The translations under genes and the position numbers were made by a program. From Brachypodius melanocephalos (Eukaryota; Chordata; Aves; Passeriformes; Pycnonotidae), in contig VZSR01003798.1 of the NCBI GenBank assembly GCA_013398615.1, positions 13,403,117-13,467,116 on the forward strand: 64,000 bases of DNA. Direction: 5' to 3'. Under the pieces are notes generated by a model. It was given only the letters and a program-made list of their open reading frames with translations, was not told the DNA's origin and made no database searches. Shown here in pieces: positions 11,201 to 24,154 of this stretch; the first letter of the stretch is position 1, and every line of letters starts with the position of its first letter.

Positions 11201-14200
11201 GACCAAGTGGGTGTCTTTGAAGTTCAGTGTAAAAAAACAATCATCATAAAGGCAAACTGTATTCAAAATTAACTGAGTATGGATATTAAGAGTAAAAGCT
11301 CCAGAAGCATCTTTTGAGGAAAATAAGTGTGTGTGTGTGAGAATGAAGAAAAATTCTGCATGGTAAAGGTGATTGTCATTGTTGAGATGGCCTATGCACT
11401 CAGAGTGCTTCAATTAAAACTTCAGAAGGCTTCAAGTACCAGCCCTGGGTTATCTAAAAGTCTTCCATACCTTTTCTAGGTAGCTTCCTACAAGCAGCTC
11501 CACACAGCCCTGGCTCTTTCTCTCTTTCTTCTGCAGTTCCAGCTAGCCCCTTCCTGTCCCTGGCACAGCCTCCTCACCCTGTCTGTCACTCATACAGTGG
11601 CTCAGCTTATCTGTCCCTTGTCCAGCCTCCTGTCCCTTCCTCCTCACAGCACAGCCAGCAGACTCCAGCTGACTCTCTACCACCTCACTCACTCTTTCAT
11701 CACACCCATAGCTGTGGGGGCAAGGCTGTTCTCACTCTTTGGTAATTAACACAGGGGCAAGACTGCCTTTAGCTCTACATCTGTCTTCCCACAATTGATG
11801 ACAGCGTTTAATTGCAAGACCATACACAAATGATTTCTAGGCTCTGTGAACTATTCTTGAAGTCTGATAGTGCAGAATAATGTTCATACATGGTTTAGCT
11901 ACATTTCTAGTCTGACAAATCCATGTTAGAAATTTTTTTGTTGGTCTGTGTCTGAGCATTGCTCTGCAGCTGTTCTTGAGCTTCATATGGGTGGGATGCT
12001 GAGCTGTTGCCAAGGTCACCTGGTTTTCCCTTAGCTCTAGTGCAAGGAATTTAAAACTGTAGCCTGCAGTGAAGTGGGAGCCTATTAGGGAAAGTGAGGT
12101 GGAGAGGTTTGTGTACTGCATTAGCAGCTGTTAAAGCTAGGAGCTGTTTGCTGCTCTGCTCTGTTGGAGCAGGTATTTGGTCTGGAGGGACTGCACAGTC
12201 AGTCTGTTCAGAGCAGAGTGAGCAAGATGCCGCTGTTATCAAATGCCCTCCTGCAGGCTCAATTCATTTAGGAACTGAGCTTTCTGTTCCCAGTTTCCAA
12301 ACTGCCTTTCCTAAAACAGCGTGGGCCTGCTCCACCCTGCTTCTCATCCTCAGAGTTCAGTTCACTGCTTAGAATTGCCCTTTGTTCTGCTTAAGTGATC
12401 TTAAGAGAGGATGTAAACACAACAAGTCCTAAAAATAGTTAATGGTAGCTGGGTTGAGAAGTTCAGAATAAGGGAGCATAACACAAGCAGAGGATGACTA
12501 TCAAGTATAATAACGAATGGAAAAGAAAGGGGAAAAGTATTAGGAACAAGTTGATTCAAGGGAGAAAGTGTGAAGAAAGCCTAAACTGACAGTGGAGCAT
12601 CTTGCCAAATTTTTCTTGCTCTTGAAGCCAGCCCCCAGACAACATGGAGCCAGTAATTATTCAGCTGCTAAGTGGGGGGTAAAGTCCATTTTTAGAAGGC
12701 TGAAGGAGAAACCTCTACCTTCAAAACAGTTTGGAAGCAGTGTTGCAAGTAGTGTTCCAGTGACTGAAGGATCAGGGTGTGTTATCAGCATATTAGAGAA
12801 CAGGGATGGACTGGAAAGACATGTGGATTTCTTAGCAAGTTTACACAAATGAAGAATACCCCAACATGTAACACGGGCACAGCATCACAGTTTGTAAGGA
12901 GTGTTATGTTTTCCTGCTCTTCATAAATGTGACAGGGACTCATTGGGAGAGGTTGTAAATACAAGGACAGCTTTGTGGACTGGAATTTCTTGGAGTATAT
13001 TGTAGTGGTAATACCAATGTTAACAGGTTTTTTAACTGCTTTCCTTTATTTCCTTGAGTGGGAAAGACCCTGTACTTGGTAAATTTTTCATGTCTGACTG
13101 ATTTTAAGGATTGCAGTGGACAGTGTAGTAAGCCTGCACTTAAATAAAACATCAGCTGAACCTTTGTGCAACCTAATTGGGGATAGGTTGGGAAAAGATT
13201 GTTGGTTATTCTCTAATATCCTAATAAAACCTTCTGGCCTAACTGTGGCTTCTAGTTTCACTCAATTAAGTGAACAAGTCCTGAGCATGCACAAAGACCT
13301 TTATTAAACATGCAGATAGACCTGAGCAGAAATTAGAGGCAGTGAAATGAGACTAGCTACTGCCAAGAAGGAATTAAAAACAACCTGTCATTTTTTTTTT
13401 CTTTAATCAGTCATCTTAGATGGAGGAGTAGCTGCTCCTTTTGTTTTTCTTCCTCTCCTACCTCTTCTTGCAGTATTTTGGCAGTGTTTTGTGCAGATCA
13501 CGTGCCAGGTGCTCATGTACCTTCTGCACTTGCCCAAATTCTCCTTCTCCTGGGGATCACAGAACACATTTGGTCCTGAATGGCTGGAGGTGGTGATGGT
13601 GGGGAGCTGGGAGGAGCAGGCAGGGCTGGGCTAGCAGCATTCCTGGGCAGGAGGGAGCTGTTGGCTCTGCACATCCCTGTGTGCTGCTCAGAGCTGCCAG
13701 GCCAGGGCTGTGCTCTGGGAAGTGCCCGTGGAATGACCAGAGTCTGTGCAGATGCTGATGGGTCGTGGCACCTGCAGGACTTGCTCAACAGTGTGTGTGA
13801 TCTGGAGGAACTCTGGTTTCAGTTCTCCATCATTTCAACAACATCAGCTCATGCAGTTCCCACACCTGTAGCAGCTCTTTGAATTTGGTGCCCCACTTTG
13901 GCATTGAATTGAAATTTAATTTCTTCAATTCAAGCTACTGATGGCTCACTTGTTTTCTTCTGCAGCCAGGTGGGTTTGCTCCTGCTCCTGGGTGGAATGG
14001 CTGCCCCTTCAGATGTTGAAGTGCTTGTAAAGTAAAAAAAAGTCAATAAATATCGACATTGTGGTCTCCATTTTCCCCAGGAACGGGAGAAATGGCAACA
14101 ATGAATTTCCGCAATGCTATTTCTGTACGTCAGTGCTTGCAAGGTTTATAATTTCTGATCTGCAGTCTCTCCCATCTGTGAGTTCATCTGTCTCAGAGTA

Positions 14201-17200
14201 GCAGGTGACAAATAGAAAATTTAAGGCTGAGAAAACCCGAACAAGTTTCCCTTGGTATTAAAGTTTAATGAATTACAGTGGATGTAGGTTTTTACATAGC
14301 CCTAGCCTGCTGAGACTGGAGAAGGGCAAGGTGATTCCTAGCTGACCATATGTTACCATCTTGGGTTTCATGACTGGTTTAAAGAGCACATTAGAGAGAA
14401 TTTTACTGTTCTCTGTCCAGAAGGCAGTTTCTTCAGCTTTTCCAAAGAAGATTTTAAGTACTGCGATGGCAGTATGGCAAAATAAGTGGCAGAAACAGTG
14501 ATGTGCAAGAACAGTGTTTCTCTTATCATCTACCCTAATCAGTCAGTGAAAATTCAAGTTGTATAACAAAATTTCAAGCGTTAAGTTTACAGGGAGACTT
14601 GTGAAAGTGGAAGAAGGCCCAGAGAAATACTGATAAGAGGTGCTTGTTTGACTGCTAACTACAAAGCAATCTCTTTCAGTGGCAAGAAGTTCAGTCCCTC
14701 CCACAATAACAAAAATTATCTGGTATGAACTTTGTCATTGCAGATATCTGGATGAATTTTGTGTGCTGAAGGGGAGCTTAGTATAGCAGCCTACAGATCC
14801 TTAAGACATTTCCCAGGGGAAAAGGATTAACGAGGACAGCACTGACATCTGATAGCTTTTGACTGTTGGATGTTGATAAATGTTAATCATTGAAGAAGCT
14901 TCCATGACAAATCAAAGTTTTAATTTTATATAAAACTTATGCAAATCTATGAATGTAGCAGTTTTACAAGTTGTATAATGCTTTATTATTCATATAGCAT
15001 ATTATGAATCCTAAAGGATATTTTTATACTGTGACATTTTTGGTGTTTGTTTCATGCAAATGTTTTTCCTCTTAGGGAAACTGTGAAAAGTGTAAAGGTG
15101 GAAGCAGAGGTGGTGCAGAGGGTGCTCTGTACTGAGCAAATCCTTTTGTTACAGACAATAATGCATTGCCACAGTTCATTAAATGCCAGAGTGCAGGGGA
15201 TTCTGTGAAGTCGGTCACCCAGTAGGAAAGTGCTGTCAAATCAGCAACAGCAAGCAGAATAGGAAGTGCTAATTAGCTGCTAGTGTTGTGTCCTTCTTTT
15301 CTTTCATTTTTGAAGTACATTTTGGAGTGAGAAGAGGGAGCATAGGGCATCCCATCAATCTGGTGCTGAACAGGCCTTCAGAATATTTTCCCTGAATGTT
15401 CAGAGGGCCAGTTTGTTGCTCAGGGTTTGCGTGGGATAGAAGCATCACTCTCTCTGTTGCATCACAGGAACTTTCCCAAAATTCTTCTTGCTGTTCCCCC
15501 AACAAAAAAGGCTTCTGGTCAGTGGCATCGCTGGGGAAATTGTCTCTCAAGTTCGAAGTGAACAAATCATCAGACACAGGCATGGAGCCTTGTGGTAGAG
15601 TTGCTTCACCTCTCCATCCCCAGCTCTGCTCCAAGCCAGTGCTGCACACTCACAGTGAGCAAGCTGCCCTGAGCTGCTGCTGCAATCATTCCCTTGCTGC
15701 CATGGTCAAAATTACAGTGTCCAAAGGATTCCTTCCAGGTGTTCATCACAGTGGGAGTGTGTTCTTGCCACTAGCAGCAAACCTGAGTCACAGCCTCAGA
15801 GTGGCTGAGAAAGACTTAGTCAAGAGTCTGAAGCCAGCAGGCACAGGCTGGAGTCTGGGGCAGCGTGAGAAAAGGGTTCATGAGCAGGCAGGAGGCTCTG
15901 CAGAGCATCCAGCATCTCGGTGGAGGGTGCAGGATGTGGAGCAAAGGGCTGGGAAGCTGGGGGATTGCCCTGTCTGAGCCTGATGTCCTTCATTCCTGGC
16001 TGTGGCAGGCCCAGTGACGTGTCCAGGGAAGGTGCAGTGGACACAGGTGGACCCGGGGAATGGAGGCTGTGTTCGCCTTGTAGGATGAAGCATGGATAGA
16101 AATGTTAAAAGGGGAGGAAGGGAGGTGAAGACTGTGGAAACCTGGTCATGTCAGCGTGTCTTCATACTGAAAGCACTGCAGGGCAGGAACTTGTTTACCC
16201 ATAAATCCACTAAGGACAGCCTGTGAGTGCCGTGGATCCCAGCACTGTGATCTGATTGAAGACACAACTTTTCCAGAATTCCTTTCTGTTCTCCAGGCAA
16301 ACTGGTTTGCTACTCTTTGCTCAGTCCAGCTGCTATACTGCCATCCCTTACGTGGTACAGTCACTTGCCCACTTCTCCCTGACCTATTTTGGCTGTTAGG
16401 AGAATTCAGTTGGTTAATAATGGCACATCTGGGGGGAAGGTAGGAATAACGTCTTGATCTTGCACTCCTGCTCACATATCTGTATTAATATGTCATGGAT
16501 AAGTAGATGTTGAGTACTTCAATTAGGCATTCTTCCCTTTCCTACCACCTTCTGTTTCTCTTCAGGTTTTAATCTCTGTGGCTTAGAAAATGCCAGCAGA
16601 CTATGGGGATTGCCAAAAACTAATAATAATTAAAATTCCTTGCTATAAAAAGCAGTATGTGCTGCTTTTGAGCTGAAAGCATTAGAACACTTTCCAAGAA
16701 TTCCAGCATATTAAATTCTACTGTGACATTTGACTTACAGCATGGTAATTTTCCCCCTGCTTCAGCACAGTATAATGACAGTAAGTCCCAGTTTTGTAAA
16801 TAAATTCCCACTCAAATTCCTCATGACATCGCATGTGGGAGTTCACATAATAAAAAAGGAATGTTCCCCTCTTCTTCACGTTTCTTTACAAACCTGTCTC
16901 CATCATTTAAATGAATGGCAATTTTTTTTCAAGGCATGGTGTCTACCTCACTGAGCTATGATCATCAATGCTCAGGAGTTCTGTATTCTTAGTTGACCTC
17001 ACTGATGAGCAGATTCAAAAGAAAAGAGGAGGACATTCCACAGCATAATCCAGCTGCTGTAGTCAGCTGGACTGGCTCGTTCAGGGTGCTTTGGTGACAG
17101 TGCAGCCTCAGAGCTGGCCTGACCAGTTCCATAGGGATTCCCCAACTGGCTCATTGAAACACAATCAGCCCAGCTGCTGCCGTCATCACCAGCCTCTGCT

Positions 17201-18320
17201 GGGCTTCACATCACAGGGGTGGGAAGGAGAAAGCAAGACTCCAGCTCAGATCGGCTCTCTGGAGTCTGCACTCTGGTGGATCCTGTGAAATTCCATTAAG
17301 GTCCTTATTGATACAGTTAATTTAAGTTGTGCTGATCTGTTTCGAAATTATGCTGGAGACTAAACTCCAGGGGAAAAATGGGTAATTTAAATCCACTTTC
17401 TTTGTGATCACCGATGTGTTGGCACTAAACCTACACTGCAGCTATGGATTTATTTTTATATGCCCAGGGCTCCGTAAGCAAAATCTTCATCACTAGACTA
17501 ATGTAAGAGCAACTCTTTTTAACTCACTGTTCATGTATTGGACAAGAAATCTATCCTTTTTCAGTGATCTATATTTGTTTAATGAGCCCTTCTTTTATAT
17601 TTGTAAAAGAATTGTTGATAATTTGATATTGGCTGTGCAGAAGGAGAGCTGTGTTGAAGCAAAGACATTCCAACTATGAAGTGAATCCATTGCAGTACTG
17701 CAGCCTCGCCAGGGACTGTGTTCCACTCTGAAACTGTTCACCATTCACAGAGCTCAGGTTCTGGCCAAACTGGAGTTGTTTGGCACTCGCAAACAAGCAC
17801 ATTTCCAGAACAAAATCAAATATTCTGGTTTCTGACTGTTGCTTTTGCACCAAGGCACAGTGGAGATTAATCAGACTCCTTTTAAAGGCAGTGTATTGCC
17901 AGTGGATTTGAATTATGGTTTGATTATCATTCATTATCTTAGTGGTGTCAGACACTCTCAGTCAGTTCCTGTGTTGTTACAGTTCTGTCTTTCCACCCTA
18001 CACCTGCAGCAGGTTTCTTGTGATGGGTCAGAAAAATGTTTTAGTAATTTTCTTCAGAGATGGAAGTACAAAATTGCTGCTACTGAGATTGACCTGGACC
18101 CACAGTCAGCTGTAGCTGGAAGGAGTGGGGAGCCCTGCAGTTGTTTCTTTGTATGCCCAGGATCTTGAGATCTGAAATATCAGCACCTGAATTGCCTCGT
18201 TGGGAGTCAAAAGAAAAACAATCGTTAGGAAGCTTTGCATTGATATGGAATATGTTTAGAAGCAAACAGAAAATGTTTAGGGAAAATAGGTATTCATGTG
18301 CCCTGAATGTTTGGTTGCTG

Positions 18321-18378
18321 GATGTTGGGGTTTTGGGGTGTGGTTGTTTGTTGGGAGGTTTTTGTTTGTGTGGCTTTT
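18321..18378 (+). repeat. G/T-rich tract with several G runs
   Basis: The plus strand has GGGG at 18,327-18,330 and 18,335-18,338, a GG pair at 18,342-18,343, and GGG at 18,353-18,355 followed by GG, all separated by T-rich spacers. This is a loose G-quadruplex-like arrangement, but only three runs have three or more Gs. It may equally be simple low-complexity sequence. Confidence 0.45.
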
Positions 18379-19566
18379 TTTGTGAGAATTCTGCATAACT
18401 CATTGAATACTTGAGGGTTAAAAGATGGTGGGATCTTGTTCTTCACCCCATATTTTCTTACCAACAAAAGCTGTATCATTTATTTTGTATTCCTTGGTGT
18501 TTTTCAACTCGTGTCTCCTGTTACTAACTTTTTTAGAAGCTATTATATTACATCTTATCCTAAGAAATGCGAAAAATAAAGTGTATATCTATTTATCCCA
18601 ATGAAACAAGAAAGAGAATGGAAAACAAAGACAGAAGGGTCATTCTCAGCAATTAGACACCTCTTTCTCCAGTAACAAAGTAATTGCCAATTATTCGAGT
18701 GAATTCAGATCAGTGGTAACAGTATTTTCAGAGGCTTTGACCACAACACAAAATAATATTTTATATTCTCTGGGCGTGTTCTGTTGCATTATAGATTATC
18801 ATATTTAATGGAAGTTCTGACATTTTCATGTGCTACTGAATATATATATCAGTATTTATTCTGCTTTTCTACTTTTCCTGGATGCATACATGCTCTCTAT
18901 AAAATTCAGACAAGGAGACATGCTAATTTTCCTTTTGCATTTTCTGTTCAGCTGTGAATACTGCACAGTGCACTATGAGGGGCTGGGACATATCAGTTAC
19001 TTATAAATGACTTATGTGCTTCTGGTATTACAGTAGGAGTCATGTGGAAAATGCCACGACCATCTGCAGAGTGGAAATCTGGAAGCACTGTGATACCATC
19101 TACACATCCATTCATCCCACATGGCCCTGCAGTCCCTCTGAAGAGCTGCAGTTTTGGCTCTAAGGTGACTCAGGCTGGTGTTGTAAATAGATTCGAGGAG
19201 TGTCTGCTGTGCATGTCTGAAGGTAGCTGTGCAGTACCAGATCATTGTTTTATGTGATCTGTTTCAGCTATGGGAACATGCAAAATATTAGTATTTATTC
19301 GAAGGAAAATAACAAGGAGTGAGGAATAAAGCAGGATTTACAATGGGCTGGGCTGCAGCTGTATTTTTTTCCAAAGCCCCAGCAATGTCCCAAGCAGCAG
19401 ACATGCAGGAGGATGTGGAAGCCTGGCATTCACAACGAGTGTGTCCCATTGCCAGCCTGGTCCTCCAGCACTTTGCTAGAGCTTTAGCCTCTGTTCAGGT
19501 TTAGCTTACATCAAGTTTTATTTTTCAGGCTATGATTGTAATTTTTCTAACCCTTTTTACTTCTGA

Positions 19567-19582
19567 CAGTCAGTCAGTCAGT
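19567..19582. repeat. (CAGT)4 microsatellite
   Basis: Four perfect head-to-tail CAGT units. It is short and shows no sign of function. Confidence 0.7.
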
Positions 19583-19948
19583 GAAATACATTGTCTTACT
19601 GAGTTAGGGTTCTGTTTTTCCCCTAGCTCAGCTGGGAATCTGGTTTCCTCCCTTGTGCTGCAGTGACATGGAGAAATTCAGAGGACTCGTGAGAGTCCAG
19701 GAGAGAATTCCCCTCATATGCTTGATGCCAGGAGATTTGTTTTTTCCTCACTCCAGGATGTCATAGGACATCCACTGAGGATGGGGAAGTGTGCTTGTGG
19801 CATTCTGCTAATTTCCACAGGCATGGACAGTGGCCAGGCAATACAGACAGGAGTTGCCTTCCCCTGGGCTGCACCTTCCAGAAGGGATTACATGCTGTAT
19901 CTGCCCAAAGAAATACGGACTGGTAAAAACTTAATTTTAAATTTTCAG

Positions 19949-20009
19949 GGTCACTTGGTGAGCAGGGGGCTGGAATGGAAGGACATCTATAAAATTCTGT
20001 GATTCTACT
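19949..20009 (+). mobile_element. CR1 3'-terminal fragment
   Basis: About 60 bases match the usual end of CR1: a block resembling the family's last non-repetitive stretch (GGAATGGAAGGACATCTAT), followed by ATTCTGTGATTCT, the characteristic tail unit. Extreme 5' truncation like this is normal for the family. The fragment is short, so the assignment rests mainly on the tail and the block before it. Confidence 0.55.
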
Positions 20010-23000
20010 CCTGCACTCAGTGAACAAACTGCACAAGTTCTTCCACAGAGCTACTGTAATGCTCTCCTCATTATTCCATTGCAGAAATAACCAGCTGCTG
20101 CTCCTTCCCTTTACTTCAAGCTGGTAACTCCTTTAAAAGACAACCAAAAATGAGGCAGATAATACCCTTATAATTTTCCCCTTGCAGATAATTTCTGTGG
20201 TTACTGTGCTGCTGGGATGTTGGCAGCAGATGGGAGGCTTCACTCAGGGCAGTGTGAGGAAAGATAAGCAGATATGGATGGGGCAGTGTTGTAACTCCGT
20301 GGCTCTTAACCCCTCTCAGTGGGTAAGGAATGACAGAGCTCATTCCTCTGACAAAGCACAGGGATCCCTGGTTTAGAATAGAATTTATTTTTAAATGGAG
20401 GCCTTCCCAGAATATCTTTGTTTTGCTCTGGGATTATTGCCAAAAACATGTTTTTGTGACATTTTGTAAATGTACCTGCATCCTTAGATAACATTATTTT
20501 TTTGTTGTTTGTTCAAAACTATTTACAAAAAGAAACAGAAGGATAGAAGTATGAACTCTATCAAAGTAAGTGCAGGCAGTTTACCTAGCAAGGCAAAAGG
20601 AAAATGACAGAGATGGCAAAAGAAAACCTGGATTTAAAATGCAGCAAAAAATTACTGTATTGTAAAATTCATTCCAGCACGTGAGTTTGCTAGAGTGGAG
20701 GAATTGATTGAAATGCTCGTCTACAGATTGAGGTGAAGAAAAGTTTACAGGCATCACATAAAGTCAGGAAGTGATTCAGTAGGTTAAAGACAGGCAGGAG
20801 TTTGAGACTGCTGAAGCAGCACAAATGACAGAGCAACTCCTGTCAGGGGATCGGGAAAAAGGTTGGAGAGAACAAGGCTGAAAGGCAATTGAGCAGGGGA
20901 GGACACACATGTTTAAAATCCAAATTGCAAAGTAAAGTGTGTCTGTGAAATATTAACAAGATGTTTTCAATTCTGTTTGGACCTAGAGAGGAAAATTGTG
21001 AATGTAGCAAATAAATGTTTACCATAATAAATAGCATTTATATAATATATCTATCACAAGATCTTGAACAGGTTTAAAATGTACTTACAGATTTTTTTTT
21101 GCTTCATAGCTGATCAAACAACAAGTGACTTGGGCACTTAATGAGAAAGTCAGAAGCCCAGGCATGTTACTGCTCGAGAGCCACTCTGTGCAGTAGTCTG
21201 AGTATAAAGCTGCTAGAATTTGCTCTTTCACACAGGGAGCTGTTCATCTCACAGCTGACATTTCTGTGCAATTACACCCCAAAAATGCTGAACTGCTGTA
21301 ATACCCTTGCTGCCTTACCTGAGTTCAGAGCATCACAAAACTGTTTCTAGGCTTTGGAAACAGATGTCAAATGTTTATCAAGACAGCCTGCAATTTCTCT
21401 TTGCATTTTGTCTGCATTTCGCAGCATATTATAAGTGGCATGTCAGTAAAAAATAGATTCAGTCTTGCCAGCAAGAGAAAGCAAAGAAGGAAGCAGCGGT
21501 AGTTGGCTCCCAGCAATGTTCTCTTGGGAACAAGTCTGAACTGAGGCAGCTTTAGGGCTCTTTAGTTAAATTAGAGTTTTCCTTCTGTCCTCTGCATGAT
21601 GGGGTTGTTCTTTTGAGGACACCACCATTTTGCAAACATCTAAAAAATTGAAATACGGTCTTTGCAAACAGGCATCTTGTTGTACTGCCTAGTTTATAGT
21701 AGCTACTAGCTTACAAAACACAGAGAAAATACCTCTCAGTACATCACAAAAGAGAGCAGAAACATTCCATAAAACACCAGAGGGGTACTGTCTCTGGCTG
21801 ACAAGATTTATCTTTTGAGGCACAAAAACCTTGAGGGATGTAACAAAGAGCCTCAGATCTCAAACAAGGAGCTGAAGAGAGTTGTGGCCATTTCCATTCC
21901 TGGGGTTCCAAGGCAGAGCTGCAATGGTGCTGTGCATGTCCGTGCTCTGCTGCCACCATTTCATACTGCTGCAGGGGGCTGGCCTGGGCTGAGTTTTACA
22001 GACTGCTCATGTGATTGTTAGAGTTGTGTGAGGCTTTTTCCAGAAAACCCATCCCACGCCTCTATTTTGTTGTTATCCGTCACTTTCCTTACTGCACTGG
22101 ATTCAGTGGATTTGTGGATTAAGTTTACACAGATGAAAGTACACCTGAGTCCATTCCAGTCTCCCTACACAACTGTTACCAACTTACAGCTCCTCATTTT
22201 AGCATCACCTTTTCACTCATTCTCCTGTATTCCCTACTCATTTCTGCAGTGGCTCCTTTGTAGTCATTATCGTGGCACCAAAAATTCTAAACAGTGCTTT
22301 TTCCACATGGCTTACCACAACTGGAAAATGGTGCTGATTGTCCTGGGTGAACTGGCTAAGAGGATGGACAGATAATCATAGAAATTATTAAATTTGGCAT
22401 GGTACTTTTTTTCCTGTCAGTGGTGCTCAATCCAGCAATCCTTGGTGCTGCACTGAAGAGATCAACACATCTCTGAGCAGGAGGATGTGGACTTATCTGG
22501 AAAGGCTCCAAGGTGGAGTGGCCACAGCAAAAGGAAGCAAAAGTGGTTTAATCATGGGATAATCATGCCATGGTGACTCACTGATCATGGCTGGATTGCT
22601 GGGCTTGCACATCCAGAATCCAGCAGGAGCCTGAAGTGTGGACAGGCTTTGGCAGGAAGCTGAAGTGTGCAAGTGTTTGAGCAAACAGGGAATCCTTTTT
22701 CCTGTAACTTCCCAGAGGAGTTGTCTCCTTGGATGCCTGATCATGAGGATGGCAGTGCTCTCACTGTTTTGCTCAGAGCTGTGAGCAACCTTCAGTAATG
22801 TGGAGAGTCAGAGAATATGCCAGACTTATGTAGTGGCCCTTAAGGAAAATTACTCACTGGAGCCATTTATACCAGCTTATATTTCCAAGGCAGGGGGAAA
22901 AGAAAGATGTTTTGGTCTAGCATTACAGATCTTAAATGCATAAAAGAAAAATACTGGAAGTGATTATGTTTGCATATTGAATGGTGCTTAAAGGAGATAA

Positions 23001-24008
23001 AATAGCAACAACTGAAAAATCTGCTGAAATTTGCTGAAAAATCTAAGCATAGATAAGGTGGAAATAAAAACAACTGGATCTTAGCTGGTCATTTTCCAGC
23101 TTCTTTCTTCTGGTTCCTGGATTCAGCAATCTTTTTCATAAGTTTTGAATGTAAATGATTTTCTTTTTACATTACCTTTTAAAGACAGCAGAAACTTGTG
23201 TATAGGTGCTTGCAGAGCTGACCTGCTTTTTATAACTCTTACAAAATCCCTTCGAGAAAGGAATAGGAAAAAAAAAATGAAAGCCCAGTGTTTGCCAAAT
23301 GGCAGTAATGCCTCCTGTCAGTAGAGAGAGGGGGAAAAGGTATAATAAAACTCACTGCTGTTGCTTAAGAAGCTTGAAAAACTGATCTCTAATGGAGTTG
23401 GAAAATACTTTAGGAAGCTATTTAGGGACATTGAGAATGTGCAGAACACAAAATTAGTATTCTGTTGTAAACACAAGCTAATACCAAGGTGAAAACCTCG
23501 AGAAATTCTAATTTTTCATTTGGAAGAAGTTAATTCAGAAGAGAGATTTTCACATGTAACTCACCATCCTTTGCAGGGCTTTAATCTCATAAAATGTTTG
23601 CTGCAAGTTCCTACAAACTAGTTTCTGGAAAGCCAAGAAGGCAATGGATCAGGCACAACAGAGTAATACCTAAAATTTGAAACATACAGACAGCAATGAA
23701 AAAGTAGCAGAGATTATGTAGGAGAACCAAAAGGTATAAATAACTTGGGTGGGTTTTTTTTTTTTCCTTCAATTTTGTGAGAGTTCCAGGAGATCTGGCA
23801 AAAACAACATTTTAATCAAAACTGAATAATATGCAAATCTGCCAGAAGTGCTGATTTTCCTGCAGTGTGCTGCATCTTTCATAACAACAAGAAAGATTGG
23901 GCACCTGAGTTTTCTACCAAGACAACAATCTCTTTATAAAAGTCCCAAATCTAGAAAGGAAATCCTGAAAAACAGCAGAGAGAAGACAGAAAGGAACTGC
24001 CAGAAAGG
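20010..24008. other. Non-coding intergenic DNA
   Basis: The sequence is AT-leaning with only short, overlapping open frames, the longest being 115 codons at 22,028-22,375. I recognise no domain, RNA gene or transposon. A T run near 23,755-23,766 is the only simple sequence that stands out. Confidence 0.5.
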
Positions 24009-24154
24009 GTCATGGAATAATTCAGGTTAGAAGGGACCTAACAAGGGCTCCAAGCTCTTCTGAAAGCAGGGGCAGCTCTGAGGCCAGACCAGGTTGCTCA
24101 GGGCTGGAACCAGTCTGCTCTTGAAAACCTCCAAGGGTAGAGATTATGCAACTG
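24009..24154 (-). mobile_element. CR1 3' fragment, antisense orientation
   Basis: Read on the minus strand this resembles the CR1 3' end. On the plus strand it begins with CATGGAATAATTCAGGTTAG, the complement of a decayed tail and final block. It continues through AGAAGGGACCT, a region with GAAAGCAGGGGCAG, AGGTTGCTCAGGG and AACCTCCAAGGG. These are the conserved landmarks of CR1 3' regions in reverse. It is 5'-truncated and diverged, with no coding capacity. Confidence 0.75.

Larger units (their letters stand above)
8239..19948. other. Non-coding intergenic DNA without recognisable transposons
   Basis: Nearly 12 kb holds no repeat or gene that I can name. The longest open frames are a 193-codon plus-strand frame at 15,396-15,977, overlapped on the other strand, and a 187-codon minus-strand frame at 9,227-9,790. 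Neither resembles a known family, and both lie in locally GC-richer sequence where stops are rarer. Minor simple sequence includes a short GT run near 11,327-11,339 and a C/T-rich patch at about 11,500-11,690. Confidence 0.5.

Noticed and set aside
15396..15977. 193-codon plus-strand frame
   Set aside because: No domain or biased codon use, and overlapped by a 126-codon antisense frame. It lies in locally GC-richer DNA where stops are rarer.
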